From NCBI GenBank assembly GCA_001632435.1, contig KV423940.1, positions 171,349-235,348 on the forward strand: a stretch of 64,000 bases of DNA. The letters are read 5' to 3'. A program made the position numbers and the translations under genes. Positions 1-12,019 of this stretch are shown piece by piece. The notes beneath the pieces are model-generated. The model did no database searches, had not been told where the DNA came from, and was given only the letters and a program-made list of their open reading frames with translations. Each line of letters begins with the position of its first letter. Within the stretch, counting starts at the first letter, position 1. Origin of the DNA: Calocera cornea HHB12733 (lineage: Eukaryota; Basidiomycota; Dacrymycetes; Dacrymycetales; Dacrymycetaceae).

Positions 1-2042
1 TTTCAGAGACCCAGTAAGCGCGATACGAATGAGGATCTTGAGGTAATGGGCCAGGCCGGTCACAACTGCAAGCAGCTCTTCGGTGAACTTCATCCGACGA
101 TCGACCGTATGCTCTGTCCGCGATAGAAGGGTAAAGAGGTCCACCGTCTTCCGACAGAGCATCCGTGCTTCTCGGATATGCGACATGCCTGTATCCAGTC
201 AGCAGATGAACATCGAAAGCAAGCCGTTACGACGCACCTTTGGCATTGAATTTGATGAACTGCGCCTCTAAATCGTCCACCACCGCAAACAACACCTCAA
301 CGTGCAGGATGAACTTCTCCGCGAATCGGATCGCCTCCAGCCAGTGCCCATTGGCAACATGGTTGAGCATGTTCTGAATGCACGTTGCAGAGCTCTCCTC
401 GAACTGGGAGAGGGTATTCCATATGCGGTATACCTGCTGCTCCATCTGTCGCTGCTTGTTACGCAACGAGACCGCGGTCTCCGTCGCCTCCTCCCTCTGG
501 TAGGTCGGCTGCAGCTCGGGTGGGGAACCATCAGGATTGGGATCAGGGGGCAAGGGTGGCACCTCGGAAGGAGGTAATTTGGAGGTCATCTTCACGTTCC
601 AGAACTATGGATGCTGATGAGTCCTTGGAGTCGATAAGAGCCCTGATAGCTACTCACGCGATGGATCATGTAGCATTCTGGATGCCAGCACTCGTTCCTC
701 TGATTCCTGTTGATCTCCACGAACTGCTTCAAAATCGCACTGCCGCAGCCCACACACTTTGTGGCGAAACGCGTTGAGTAGTGAAAGTGGCAATATACGT
801 CGCCGCCGTGCTCATAGTATGAGTCAGATTGACCGAACAGTGTAGGGCATACGGAGCAGGTGAAATGCTCGACGTGGTACTTCTTGTCTGATAAACAGGT
901 TAGATGCCATCCAGACCGCTCTCACATCATCGATACATCATCGATACGTACTGCAAGCCGTGATGTAACTTCCACGTAGTGCCTCTCCGCACTTTCCACA
1001 AATAAGGTTCAGGCGTCTGAAGTAGTCCCTTTCGCAAAGCGGTTGCTGTCTTCCGTCGGCGCCTTCTATAGGGAAGAACTTCTGAGCAACGGGCCGGTCG
1101 CAGTCCTGTAGGATCCGAAGAATGGATGGTCAGCGGTTGCATAGTAAAAGGAAGCACAGCATGAGGCGAAGGCGCGGCAATAGACCACCACCAGCCCGAT
1201 TAGCAATAGAAGGGGATGATACTCACGCGACATCGGAAGCAGTCGAGGTGGTAGACATTTCCAAGTGCTCGTACAAATTGGCCGGTCATAACCAGGTAGC
1301 AGGTGCAGCAGATGGGCTGCTGGAATGTCGACGGGGTGACCGTGCGGTTCGGGAGTGAGACATCGGAGCCCGACGACGACGGCGGTCGTGGGCGTGGCTG
1401 AGATTGTATCTGTGCTTGCATTTGTGCTTGTGATGGAGGGCCATGCATGGAGTCTCGGGAGGATACCGAGGAGGCCGGTGAGTCTGCTCGTTCAGACTGT
1501 TGTCGGATGGTAGGAGGATGGACATGGGGCTGTAAACCCACAGATGGGTGTTGAGCTTGAGGTGTTGGACCAGGCGAGCCGCTGCGATGATGGGCATATG
1601 CGAGCTCCTGCTGGACATCCATAGACCGACCCTGAGGTGTAGGTGCTCTTTGTCGAGGAGCGATGTTGGTAGGAAGCGTGTTGAGGCGTGTTGGGCTGTC
1701 CTTAACGCCCCCAGCCCTCCCCTTGTCCCTGTCGAAATAATCCCGCTCTCTATCCTGCTCCCCTGGAGAACCGACCGTGCTGCTCCTCCTGGGCCGGTCG
1801 TCCACCATGGGTAATCGAGAATCAGGGGATCGAATAGGTGGTGCAGAGGATGGCCCGCCCGAGGAGAGCGGCGCGTGACCCTTGTTTGCCCAGCGCTGCA
1901 TGATGGACGAAAAGGTGCCTTGCAAGTCTGGACGCTGGTCGGAGCTGTTGTGGGCGAGTTCGGGACCGTTGGACGGGTCGCCGACGGGCGTGGATGCTGG
2001 CCGGGCTGGTGATTGTGAGCGTGCCCGGCCTGGGCGGTACAT
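1..2042 (-). CDS. LRG1: Lrg1-like LIM-domain Rho GTPase-activating protein (3' end beyond window)
   Basis: Predicted negative regulator of Rho1 in cell-wall and polarity signalling. The N-terminus (ATG at 2042) is about 230 residues of Ser/Pro-rich disordered sequence. A first LIM domain follows (CCTCYLVMTGQ ... HLDCFRC) and continues over an intron into DCDRPVAQKFFP. A second zinc-binding stretch reads LICGKCGEALRGSYI, KYHVEHFTCSVC and YCHFHYSTRFA. A third reads CVGCGSAILKQFVEINR ... HPECYMIH. After the LIM domains come a Pro-rich linker and a helical stretch reaching the window edge. This LIM order and the GSYIT and ILKQFVEI signatures are typical of fungal Lrg1 proteins. The RhoGAP domain should lie left of base 1 and is not seen. 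At least four introns lie inside the window. LIM identity is firm; the GAP function is inferred from the family. Confidence 0.85.
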
Positions 2043-2748
2043 GAGGGGGAAGCTGAGCTGGAGAACGAGGGACGCGAGTGGCGATGTCGGCTGAACGGAT
2101 GGGCTCGGTAAGGTTACAGCGGGCGGGTAATTAGGGTAAGATACGAGGTGGGCGAGATCGAGCCACAGTGGCGGCCGGACGGGACGGTGAGCGAAGGTTG
2201 GGAGAGCGTCGCCGGCTGGCTATGTGAGTGTTGCTCGTCGTCGCGGTCGTACTGGAAGCAGAAGGCGAGGGAGCACGAGGGACGCCAGTTGACGACGGGG
2301 CCGCACTGATGAGGCGCGGACGCTGCCTGTCTCACCTCGCCAGCCACGGTCTCCGGCGGCTCGCAGCGCTGTCTGGGCAGCTGTGCTCACCGTTTGCGGC
2401 GGGTCTACGACACTGGCTCGAAATCAAACAGCGTTTTGCCCTGCGGACTCCGCGTATGACCCGTTTGCCGCATCAGCATTGCCCTCAAACTCCTTCCTTG
2501 CTGACATGTTACACCTTCGCCGCGGAATTTTCTGTACTCCCGCATGGACCAGCGGTCACACGGATGCCAAACGACCGGGCACGAAGCAGGATCCTCTCGG
2601 ATCCCTTACATTCCTTACTATTCCCACACTCCAGTTATTATTTTGGCCGAAACGCGAATTCCTATTCTGGTTCCTCCACCTCGGTTACTACCTTAGAAGC
2701 TATAGATTCGTACCCTGGTGGTCCCTTAGCCCGATCAGACTAGATCCC
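2043..2748. other. Intergenic: 5' side of the LIM/RhoGAP gene and 3' side of the SLC35F gene
   Basis: No gene recognised. Overlapping open frames on both strands have no domain signature. The part next to 2042 is the presumed promoter and leader of the LIM gene; the part near 2700 is the 3' flank of the transporter. Confidence 0.5.
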
Positions 2749-4369
2749 CTACACGGCTGCGGTGTTGTTCACACCGAACCCGCGCATCGTCACATAATCG
2801 GGAGCTCTGACGTTGAGCTTTGCCTGTTCCTCTGGCTTCTGGTGCCAGTAGTAGACAACCAGGCCGAGGATGACCACTGCAAAGGCAGGGAAGTACAGCC
2901 AGAATGGCGCGTAGTGCTATGAAACATGAAAAGTTAAGATCCGCTCCTATGTTTTCGTCATGTGTGCAGTGCACTCACATAGAGGAAAAGCCCGAAAAGA
3001 AGGCCGTAGAAGTCACTTGTCAAGAGGGACAAGTTGTAGTATGCTGCCGATGTCATACGGTAGAGCAGCGGAGCGACCGTGTACAAGATTAGCATCGCTA
3101 AAAATTGTCTTTAGCGCCATCATCAACAAAATCAAAAAAGGAAATAATCACCTGCGGTGTACGCGATGAGCAAGCCAACTGATTGCATTTAGCTCCTTGA
3201 CAACAGAACATTCCAGAAAGTACGCACTAGTTGCTCCGTCCCAGGTAACCTCGGTCATCAGCTTGTGCTCCAAGCCGGCAGCCTGACAGCCGTTTATGAT
3301 CATGCCCCAGAAGCCCATCTGCCCCACGACTTCATACAGCGGGCGGTTCCTGACGAAGAGCTCCTCAGTCGCATTGGCTGTCTGGTAGATCAGGCACCAA
3401 TCTCCTGCACATAAATGTCCACTTACAGACACCGTAGAGCGTGGCACCAATGATCATGAGGATGTCGCCACGGACCATATCGGATGACTGCCAATCCTTA
3501 TCGGTGATCTCGTCGGAGGCGACCAGCATGCCGAGGCCGCCAATGCAGATAAGAATGCCGACGTATTGCGACCAATGCAGCTTGGTGCGCATGTACAGCC
3601 AGGATAAACCGATGCACACCGGGATCGCCCACGCATCGAGTAACATGCACGAAAGGAGAGTCGTGTACTCATACGCCAAAACGACAGTGTAGTTTCCTTC
3701 GACGTCACACGCTGCAAGAAAAATGTCTAGGCACAACGATGTGAGTATCACTGCTAAATAATATGCGACCGACGCTTACACTTGTAACCATCCTTAAGAA
3801 TCATCTTTGCCCAACCCTTGAACCCATAACGATACATGGTGTATGGCGTGTAGACCACAAACAGGATAAAATACCTATCCATCCATTTCCCGTCAGCGCT
3901 ACCCTACCTTTGAGCCACAACAAGCACTCACAAAAAGAACGTCTGAGTCGTAGGGAGCGCCCAGCCGCGTATGCCGAGCTCGGTGGTGCAAACACTCGTG
4001 CAAGTGATGCATAAGCTCACCAGCTGGCCAGCCAGGAGCGAGAGCACGAAACGCCTCGTCCACAGGCTCTTGAAGCGCAACCAAAGGCTGCTGAAGAATG
4101 CACCCAAGGAACTGTAGACGATCGGAGGCCGAGCGGGCGCCGCGTCTTCGAGATTGGATCAACACAGCTGTCGGTACACGCTGGCAGGTATACGCACTGA
4201 TGGCAGCGGGCACACTCTCATCATCGATCTCATCACTCACTCCAGCCTTTCCCTCAACCGCCAAGGGCGCCTTGCTGTAGTCGTCCGTGTCGACCGGGCT
4301 GATCAGTCCAGAGTTCGCAGAGAGCTCCGGAACGGCCGGAGTCTCGAGGTAGTTCAGCGTGTTGCTCAT
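2749..4369 (-). CDS. SLC35F1/F2-type solute transporter (DUF914 family)
   Basis: Multi-pass membrane protein of the drug/metabolite transporter superfamily. ATG at 4369 opens an acidic N-terminal tail (MSNTLNYLETPAVPELSANS). After an intron the first membrane helix reads FVLSLLAGQLVSLCITCTS. A middle exon carries ANYTVVLAYEYTT-like sequence (here GNYTVVLAYEYTT), then LLSCMLLDAWAIP and YVGILICIGGLGMLVASD, the core signature of the SLC35F1/F2/F6 group. The last exon ends WLYFPAFAVVILGLVVYYWH followed by a hydrophilic tail and stop at 2749. At least six short introns interrupt it. The substrate is unknown for fungal members; the subcellular site (Golgi or endosome) is only inferred. It sits tail-to-head between the LIM and RPT4 genes on the same strand. 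Confidence 0.85.
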
Positions 4370-4947
4370 ATCGTGGCGTCTAGCAATATCTTATGTACTG
4401 GATGGTCGTGAACTGCGTCTTGAAAGCGAACAAGGGCCAAGACACAGAGAGGTCCCTTGCTGGTTGGCTGCTACGATGTGGGAAGAGGGCAAGAAGCGGG
4501 GTGAGGTTTTCCGTTGGCCATGCGTCTTTATTTTATCTTCGGCTCCTCTCCCCAGCCTCATGTCCGGTCAGGGTGCTGCTCCGCGACCCTTGAGGGCGCC
4601 ACACTTTCATCTGGGGCCGGGGCACTATTCGGCTAACAGCCTCTGGGCGTCTATTGCCGGTTTGAGTGGATAAACGTGCTTTGGTATGGCTCCTCAGTGG
4701 AGCTATTGTATGTTTCTATACTTTGTGTCTTGGTTATTTACGACATCCCGGGGCACATCTAACAATTGCATTCAGAATTACTGAGAATACCGCCCTGGCA
4801 TCCTGCGTCATCAACAATCCGCAAGGCCATGCGGATCACCGGACAAGTGATCCGAGTCTTTATCGTGCGATCGACCGCGGGAAAAGGCACGCTGGCAAGG
4901 GTCTGCAGACATCGATGTATAATGTATATACGGAACAATTGTGGGTA

Positions 4948-6454
4948 TCACATATTGTACTCGATTTTCGCTAGGAAAATTGTCAGCAAAGTCCAATCTC
5001 AGACACAGTCTATGATACTCACTCTCATGCTTCTTTGACTCCCCAACCTTCCTCGCCGCCTTCATGAAGTCCTCCTGGGTCACGTACTCCCTGTCGTCCC
5101 TCAGTGCGAACATGCCCGCCTCTGTGCAGACATTCCGCAAGTCGGCGCCGTTAAAGCCATCGCTCAGCTTCACGACAGCTTCAAAATCAATCTCGCCGCC
5201 CTTGTTCACGCCGGCTGCGTGAATCTTCAGGATCTCAAGACGGCCCTGCTCGTTAGGCAGCGGGATCTCGATCTTTCGGTCGAGACGGCCCGGCCGGAGC
5301 AGTGCAGGGTCGAGAGTATCAGGTCGATTGGTGGCCATAATCAGTTTTGTCCGGCCGAGGGAGTCGAAGCCGTCCATCTGGTTCAGGAGCTGCCAGACAG
5401 ATTAGCGTGACTTCACATGATGCCACGACTCGGCTTCTCACCTCCATCAGTGTTCTCTGAATCTCACGATCCGCACTTGTGCCCTCGCTGAATCGCCTTC
5501 CTCCAATAGCATCAATCTCGTCCATAAAGATGATACAGGGCTCGTGCTCCTTTGCGTAGCCGAACATCTCACGGACCAACCGTGCAGATTCACCAATGTA
5601 CTTGTCGACAATGGCGGAGGATACAACCTTCAGGAAGTTGGTGGACATTGTGGCGGCAACGGCACGGGCCAGCAGAGTCTTGCCCGTCCCGGGTGGACCA
5701 TACAGCAACACTCCCTTTGGCGGCTTGATTCCCACGCGCAAGAATAGTTCTGGGTTCATCAACGGTAACTCAATTACCTTTATCATGATGTTAGGGCTGG
5801 AAGGTGACATGCATATAGATACGCAGCTCACCTCACGCAGCTCCCGCACTTGGTCGCTCAAACCACCGATACCAGCAAAGCTTGCTCCACCAGGATCCTC
5901 CAGACTCATGTTGTACACCATCGGGTCAACTTCTCGTGGTAAAATGCGCATGATCGTCAAAGTCGTCATGTCGAGAGACACCCGCGTGCCAGACTTCAGT
6001 TTCTGGACGGGCAGGGTGGGGCGGTAGGAGACAACATAACGCGGTCCGGATGAGGCCTTGACAATAACTGTCGATAATGATAAGTATGCGCAGGAGTCAG
6101 GCAGTGCTGTATAGACGTACAGCGATCGGTGTCGAGCTGCTTCAGCACTTCGCCAATGATCTGGCCAACTGACTGTAGTGCCTTGATATCATCCTCCGTC
6201 TTCTGGAAGTCCTTATCCAGATCTCTCAAGGAGAAACGCACTACGTAGTGGAGTGAGCACAGCCAGTGTGGATTTCAGGGAAGCAACATACAGTTCTTGA
6301 GACCTTCACTCATGTTCTCATGCTCTTGCATTTTCTAGGTCCATTGTCAGCCCAGCGTTGCGAGGTGCATACAGAGAGCACATACCGCCCGGTACGCCTT
6401 GAGCGCATCTTGTGTTCGCTGTTCAAACTGAGGCAAAGAGGATGTAGACGCCAT
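4948..6454 (-). CDS. RPT4: 26S proteasome regulatory AAA-ATPase subunit Rpt4 (PSMC6)
   Basis: One of six AAA ATPases of the 19S base that unfold substrates and feed them to the 20S core. ATG at 6454 gives [20 protein letters not shown], followed by a coiled-coil/OB region ([20 protein letters not shown]). The AAA domain has Walker A GPPGTGKT, Walker [13 protein letters not shown], the second region of homology ([19 protein letters not shown]) and a C-terminal lid ([13 protein letters not shown]). KVGESKKHE near the end matches Rpt4 rather than its paralogues. A final small exon gives ETKIEYNM and a stop at 4948, reached by splicing GAGA|GTGAGT to CCTAG|CG; reading straight through would add an unrelated tail. 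Length is normal, about 390 residues. Confidence 0.95.
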
Positions 6455-7213
6455 CTCGTCTAGTTCTGGATGAGGAGGTCCGCCCAGGTGCGTTGAAGTG
6501 AGAGACGATGCAGGGTCAGCGCGCTCGCGGTTGTGATGCCTTGTGCCAGTCGAGGGACGCGTCAGTTCCAGCGAGAGTGGCGTTGTGGTATTCGGAGCCG
6601 AGATGACGGAATAACCACAGCCACTAGCCAGCCAAGCGGGAGAACCCGCGTGGAGACTCGCGCCCACAGCCCTGGCTATTTCTGAACCACCGCCGAGTGC
6701 ATCACGGTGTTCAGATAGTCGTCGCTTTCCCGTCATTCGCGGTCCTCTCTCGAACCAACCCAGACCAAGAATTTTTCCGTTTCTCTCCAAACAGACGACA
6801 ATCCCATCGAAATTTTCTCGTCTCCAGGCACCACTGATGTCTGCCGAGGCATGCTTCCCACGAGCACTGTCTCACGGAAGTCCCACCCCGTTCCTCCCGC
6901 TGTTGGAGTGCATTGCTGTCACTGTCCTTATGCTGCAGAAGGCGGTCCATGTGTCGTCACCGGTAGCACTATCTACCACATCTCGGTCTGAGCTGAGGAA
7001 GGCAAGCTGTACGGCCGTTATCTCGCTTCAGAATCATGGGCAAGCGTCCAACCGCTGAGCTCATGGTGGACGGTACTCTGGTGCTATACTCAAACGCGGC
7101 TCGGTTGACGTGGCCAGACCTCTTATAGCGTGCCTGAGATCCGACTGGTTCTGTAAACCCCCCTCTCCCCTTCTCTAACTCTCTGCATAGCAGAGGGTCA
7201 TAGCCTCTGTGTG
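6455..7213. promoter_or_regulatory. Divergent promoter region between RPT4 and the amino-acid permease
   Basis: About 0.76 kb separates the two start codons. It must hold both promoters and leaders. Open frames here lack any recognisable domain. A pyrimidine-rich tract at about 7155-7190 just precedes the permease ATG, a common fungal core-promoter feature. No specific factor site could be assigned. Confidence 0.5.
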
Positions 7214-8965
7214 ATGGCCTTCGTCTCCCCCGCCAACCTCGCCCTGGAGGGCCACGACCCCAAGGCACCCACAAAGCTCACGTCCGATCAGGAGGAAAGC
7301 CAGTACTCCGAAACCACTGCGGAGCGTTCCGGTATGTCAGTTCCTTCAAGTGACCGCAGAAGTATGTTGACCGCCGTCACTTCAAGCCTCGTTCCCCACC
7401 TTGCTCAGGTTGGCTGCTGAGCAGCGTGAGAGGGAGAAGGTCAGCATCTCGACAAATGAACCGGAGAAGGGTTCCATTGGCGATGACGCGCGCTTCCAAG
7501 GCCTCTCCGCCCATGAGCAGGAGCTCCTCACCGCTCGGCGTGCCCTGCGCACTGCCAGCTGGGCAGCCGTCTTCTACCTCATTACCACCGACATCCTCGG
7601 ACCCTTCAATGCGCCCTTCGCCATCTCCCAGGTCGGGTACGCCCCCGGCGTCATACTCTACTTTGTTATGGGCGCCGTCGCCTGTTATACCGGTCTCATC
7701 CTGTGGCACCTCTTCTGCCGCCTCGACTCCGACCGCTTCCCGGTGAAGACCTACTCCGATCTCGCCCAGCGCATTTACGGCCCATGGGCTCGCCACATGT
7801 GCACAGTACTCCAGACGATCCAGCTCATCATCAATGTCGGCACCATCTGCCTGTCCAACGGCCAGTCTCTCTCGCAGATTGTCATCGGCGGTGGGGGCCA
7901 GCTGTGCTTCAGCGTCTGCATCGTCATCTGGGCCATCGTCGGTATGATCATCGGCCAGATCCGCACGCTCAAGAACTTCGGCTGGCTCGCCAACTCTGCC
8001 GTCTACCTCAACCTCTCCATCATTTTTATCTCGATGGGCTTTGTTGCGCACTCGCCTCCCAACTATACCGCCGCGGTCGCCTCCTACGGTCCCGCCATTG
8101 CCTCTGGCCCCATCGCCACTGCTGCGTTTGTCGACCAAGAGTTATACAACAAGGTCAACGGCATCATGAACATGGTCTTTGCCTACGGCGGCGCAATGAT
8201 CTTCCCCGAGTTTATGGCCGAGATGCGTCGCCCGATGGACTTCTGGAAAGGCATGTGCTGCGCCCAGGCGCTCATCTTCTCTTGCTACATGCTCTACGGA
8301 GTGTTTGTCTACGCTTACCAGGGACAGTACACTCTTGCAATCGCCTACCAAGGCGTCTCAACGTACGCGTGGCAGACTGTGAACAATGTTATCGGCCTCG
8401 TCTCCGGGATCATTGCGGCTGGTCTGTACGGAAACATTGGCATCAGTGAGTGACTTCCCTCATCTATAGCTGTACTTTTGCTGATCCGCGATCTACAGAG
8501 GTCGCCTACATCCACATCGTCGAAGATTGGTTCAAGGGCCCTCCCCTGCTCTCCAAGAAGGGACATCTCCTATGGGCCTGTATGGTCTTCCTCTATTGGT
8601 CGCTCGCGTTCATCGTCGGCTCCGCCATTCCGCAGGTGCAGACAATCTCCGGCCTGGTCGCAGCGGTGTGCATCATGCAGTTCACGTACACCTTCCCGCC
8701 CGCGCTCCTGCTGGGCTACGATGTCCTCGCAGACGGATATGGCTACGACGAGAAGGGTGTCGTCCAGGCGGGATCGTTCTCCCTGGCCCGGGGCTTCCTC
8801 TCAGGTGGCTGGAAGCGCATACTCTTCAAGCTGTTCAACCTCTGTCTCTTCCTCGCCTCAGCCGCCCTTGCATGCCTCGGTATGTACGGATCCGGAACCG
8901 CCATCTATGCCGTCTTCCAGGTCAGCAATGCCACATCCTTCGGCTGCCCATCGCCAGTCGCATAA
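7214..8965 (+). CDS. Amino-acid transporter, AAAP family (Aa_trans)
   Basis: Proton-coupled amino-acid permease with about 11 membrane helices. ATG at 7214 opens a hydrophilic N-tail. An intron at about 7332-7386 restores frame into LLRLAAEQREREKVSIST. The transport domain starts RALRTASWAAVFYLITTDIL, then GPFNAPFAISQVGYAPGV and TYSDLAQRIYGPWARH, typical of fungal Mtr-like AAAP proteins. FAYGGAMIFPEFMAEMRRP is the conserved helix-6 region. A second intron at about 8446-8499 joins GI to KVAYIHIVEDWFKGP. Stop at 8963-8965. Substrates are not predictable; neutral amino acids are common for this clade. Localisation is probably plasma membrane (family-based). It diverges from RPT4. Confidence 0.9.
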
Positions 8966-9485
8966 CCCTTTTCACGATCTTGCTCGCGAGTAACATTTGG
9001 TCCTAGAATGCAGTAGATTGGTTGAGATCTGCATACACAACTAACTAATGGACTCTGTAATTATATTTCCCAATCCGCGCGGTTGCTATGCATACCTACA
9101 GACCATATTCAAATATGGTTCTTCGAGTGAAAACAATCGACTCATTATGGCTGATGACTCAGATAAGGCGCTACCGGAAACTGAAGCTGGTCCAGGAGGC
9201 AAACTGTGATAACCAGTCATGCGGCCGCACGCGACCAGGCGCGTCTCGCGTCGCGCGCCACTCGCACACATCGCAGTCCGAACCGTACCGCCATCGATTG
9301 TCCGGCATCAGCAACCTGTCCATTGTTCGTCAAGCGTACTGTCAACCTCCTGCCCATCTTTTTCTCTTGCTACTGTAACTTGACACGACCCTGCCTGCTT
9401 CAGCCTTCTTGTCCTGGTCGATGATTACGATCGCATACACCCTCGCCGAACGTAGGACACGACCCTTTGACGCTTGGACGCAACG
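8966..9485. other. Intergenic between permease and RTC4-like gene
   Basis: Holds the 3' flank of the permease and the promoter of the RTC4-like gene. A pyrimidine-rich stretch (9340-9420) lies about 70-140 bases before the ATG at 9486. No coding signature seen. Confidence 0.5.
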
Positions 9486-11827
9486 ATGGAGAGAATGAGA
9501 CAGAAGATGGCATTAATGACATCCCTGAGGAAGCCGAATGAATGGAACTGTGATGCAGGAGGGATGGGAGACGAGTTGCGTACAACACAATCGAGACCGT
9601 TGTCGGCGACCGGGAAGGGGAAAGGTCCGAGGGTAGCTACCTCTTCGTCGTCCCAGCTGCGGGACTCGACATTCAAAAATGCCAATATCCTGCTTGACAA
9701 GCCTTTGGAAGAAGAGAGTAGTGAGGATCCGATCAACATGTTCTCGTCTTCTCCAAATCGGTCTCCCGAACGATTGGCATCTTCGACCTCTGCACCGATC
9801 AAACGCCAGCAGGCCCCGAAGTCCAACACATCGACAAAGCCTATGACATCTTCTGCAGGCGTCGGCAAGAAGGCTCAACCCAAGCCACGAGCCACCACTG
9901 CACTAAAAAGCCGGCATCGTTCAGTATCGGATGAAAACGAGCCTGTCCAGGGGCCGTCCTCGTCCCTCTCATCGTCGACCAGCGCCGCCACCCGTCCCTT
10001 TCCCATGGCGCTTACGAATACGAAGGCTCCGATCGAAAGCAAGAAGAAGAAAGATTTTCCTATGGTGCTTGTGAAGAAGACTAAACCGGGTCTGAACCCG
10101 CCAGCCGGGAAGGCAACACCAGCAGGTCCTATGGAACCACGCACTACGAGAAGCAAGTCCACGGCCAAGCAGCTACCAATGCCATTCCCAATGGAATTGA
10201 CTACCGATTCATCCCTTCCTGATGCTGGAGCCGCTGTGATGCCCGTCACGCAGCCTACAGCATCCGCCTTCCCTATGCAACTTCCCTCACGAGCTGCCAC
10301 GACTGTGAACAGCATCCCACCGAATATCAAGAGCGTTGTTACGGAGCTGTCAAAGAAGGACGACTTGGGAAATGCACTCACAGCCGCGCCAAAGCCATTC
10401 CCCATGAACTTGACACTGCAAAAGCCAGCACCTGCAGAGGCAAGGGGTAAGAAACGCGAGTCGCCGAAGAGCAAAGCACAAGCCGACCGTGAGAGGACAG
10501 CGAAGAAGAGCAGGCTGGAAGATGGCAAATCAAAGCCTGCTGTGGACGAGGACGATGAAGGAATGCCTACAGGAAGCTTAGGGTACGCACTTATATGCCG
10601 CAAAGCAGCTAGGCACTCAATTTTTAGCAGGTCTATGCATCTCAATTCGTCACAATCGTCATCATCTAGTGGTATGGCACTCTCCCTTTTCGTATGTCAG
10701 AGACCTGACTGCATCGTTTCTACAGGACCTGAATCAGGACAAAGGCAACTTTGTCCCTTTTGCGATGAGCCATGGCCTGAACGGCCATCTAAACGTCTTA
10801 CGGCTCTTCTGGATCAGGTCAAACTTCACGCCTGGAAAGACCCCCGATACTCCAACCCCGACGGGTTCAGTGCGCCAATGGAAGTCTTCGTTACCCTTTG
10901 CACCTTACATCGATCCGAATCGAGCCATATACCGGAAGGCATCGCCGAAGGTTGGCCGACCAAGATCGACTTCGGTGGTATTCCTGCCCGTCTAGGGCAG
11001 AAAAAGCATGCGCTTAAAAAGATCGTCGACGATCCATCCTTATCACCTTTCTTCCAAGCGGCAAAGAACGACATTCTCGAGAAGGGTGCAAGGGTTGCAG
11101 CGAGTGCATTCGGACAGTATGAGACTTTCGAGCGATGTCAGCCCGGATAGTGAGTGGACTCCGCACAGTACATACACATCAGTCTAACTGGATGGCAGTT
11201 ATGGGGAGCGTGGCATGGTGGTGATCCAGCATGCGCTTGACTCTATGTTCGCTGATGTCACCATGTCGTGCTGCGAGCCCTTGTCCGTGGACGATTTCAT
11301 TCGCCAGACACTGGTGCCCGAAGCTGCGCTTTTGCTGATTGGTGAAGACTTGCGTCTCAGTCGCGCCGACGCATTGGCAGTCCTGCTCAAGAGCCGGAAG
11401 TACGGCGTAGCCCAGTTCCCTGACCGCGACGTGGGCGACACGCAGTGGCAAGATGTCAGCATGTCTCCGATACATGAGCGAACCTCTCCTCCCATCTCCA
11501 AGGTTCTGCCTCAGCATTCCGCATCATCGCCCCTCGGAGTGACGAATACAAGCAAACCGAACAAGAGAATGATAAAGCCCTCTAAGTAGGCCATTGCTCT
11601 TTCGCAGGGCAAGGCCATATTACTGATATCGTGGCAGTACTGATTGGACTTACAACATGAAAAGCGATGCTGGATTATCCTCCGAGCTGGGAGATGAGCC
11701 TGTTGTTGCGTCTGTCGCCAAACATGTTGAAGTAATGCCTCGGTCTGCCGGCTATAAAGGACGGAACCAAGACAGTTGGCTACTGAGCAGCAGCGACGCT
11801 GAGGATGCTGAGTCTGACGAGGAATAA
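9486..11827 (+). CDS. Rtc4-domain protein with N-terminal FPMxL repeats
   Basis: The C-terminal half matches the Rtc4-like domain (named for yeast 'restriction of telomere capping 4'): LCPFCDEPWPERPS, LHAWKDPRYSNPDGF, CTLHRSESSHIPEGI, GWPTKIDFGGIPARL, then PGYYGERGMVVIQHALD and FIRQTLVPEAALLLIGEDL. The molecular role is poorly known; a nuclear location is inferred from the basic, Ser/Pro-rich first 370 residues (KKKKD, KKSRLEDGK). That part carries five FPMxL motifs (about 9985-10425). Introns at about 10581-10630 and 10671-10725 keep frame even if retained; one at 11150 rebuilds PGYYGERG. The end is uncertain. Read straight through, it stops at 11589. Splicing 11586-11664 adds an acidic tail ending DAEDAESDEE at 11827, preferred here. 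Confidence 0.8.
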
Positions 11828-12019
11828 CCCCGGGTTTCACGATCGCTACATTTCACACTGGCTGTTGCAGGCTGCCTCGTCCCAGTTCCATTGTAATTGT
11901 CTTGATGCTTTGCTTCTCATTGAAACGATCCCATTGTTAGATACCACATCATTGCTAGATATCCTCCTGTGCATATAGTACAGTACTCATGTTGACCCAA
12001 CATACCGTCATCTGCAAAC

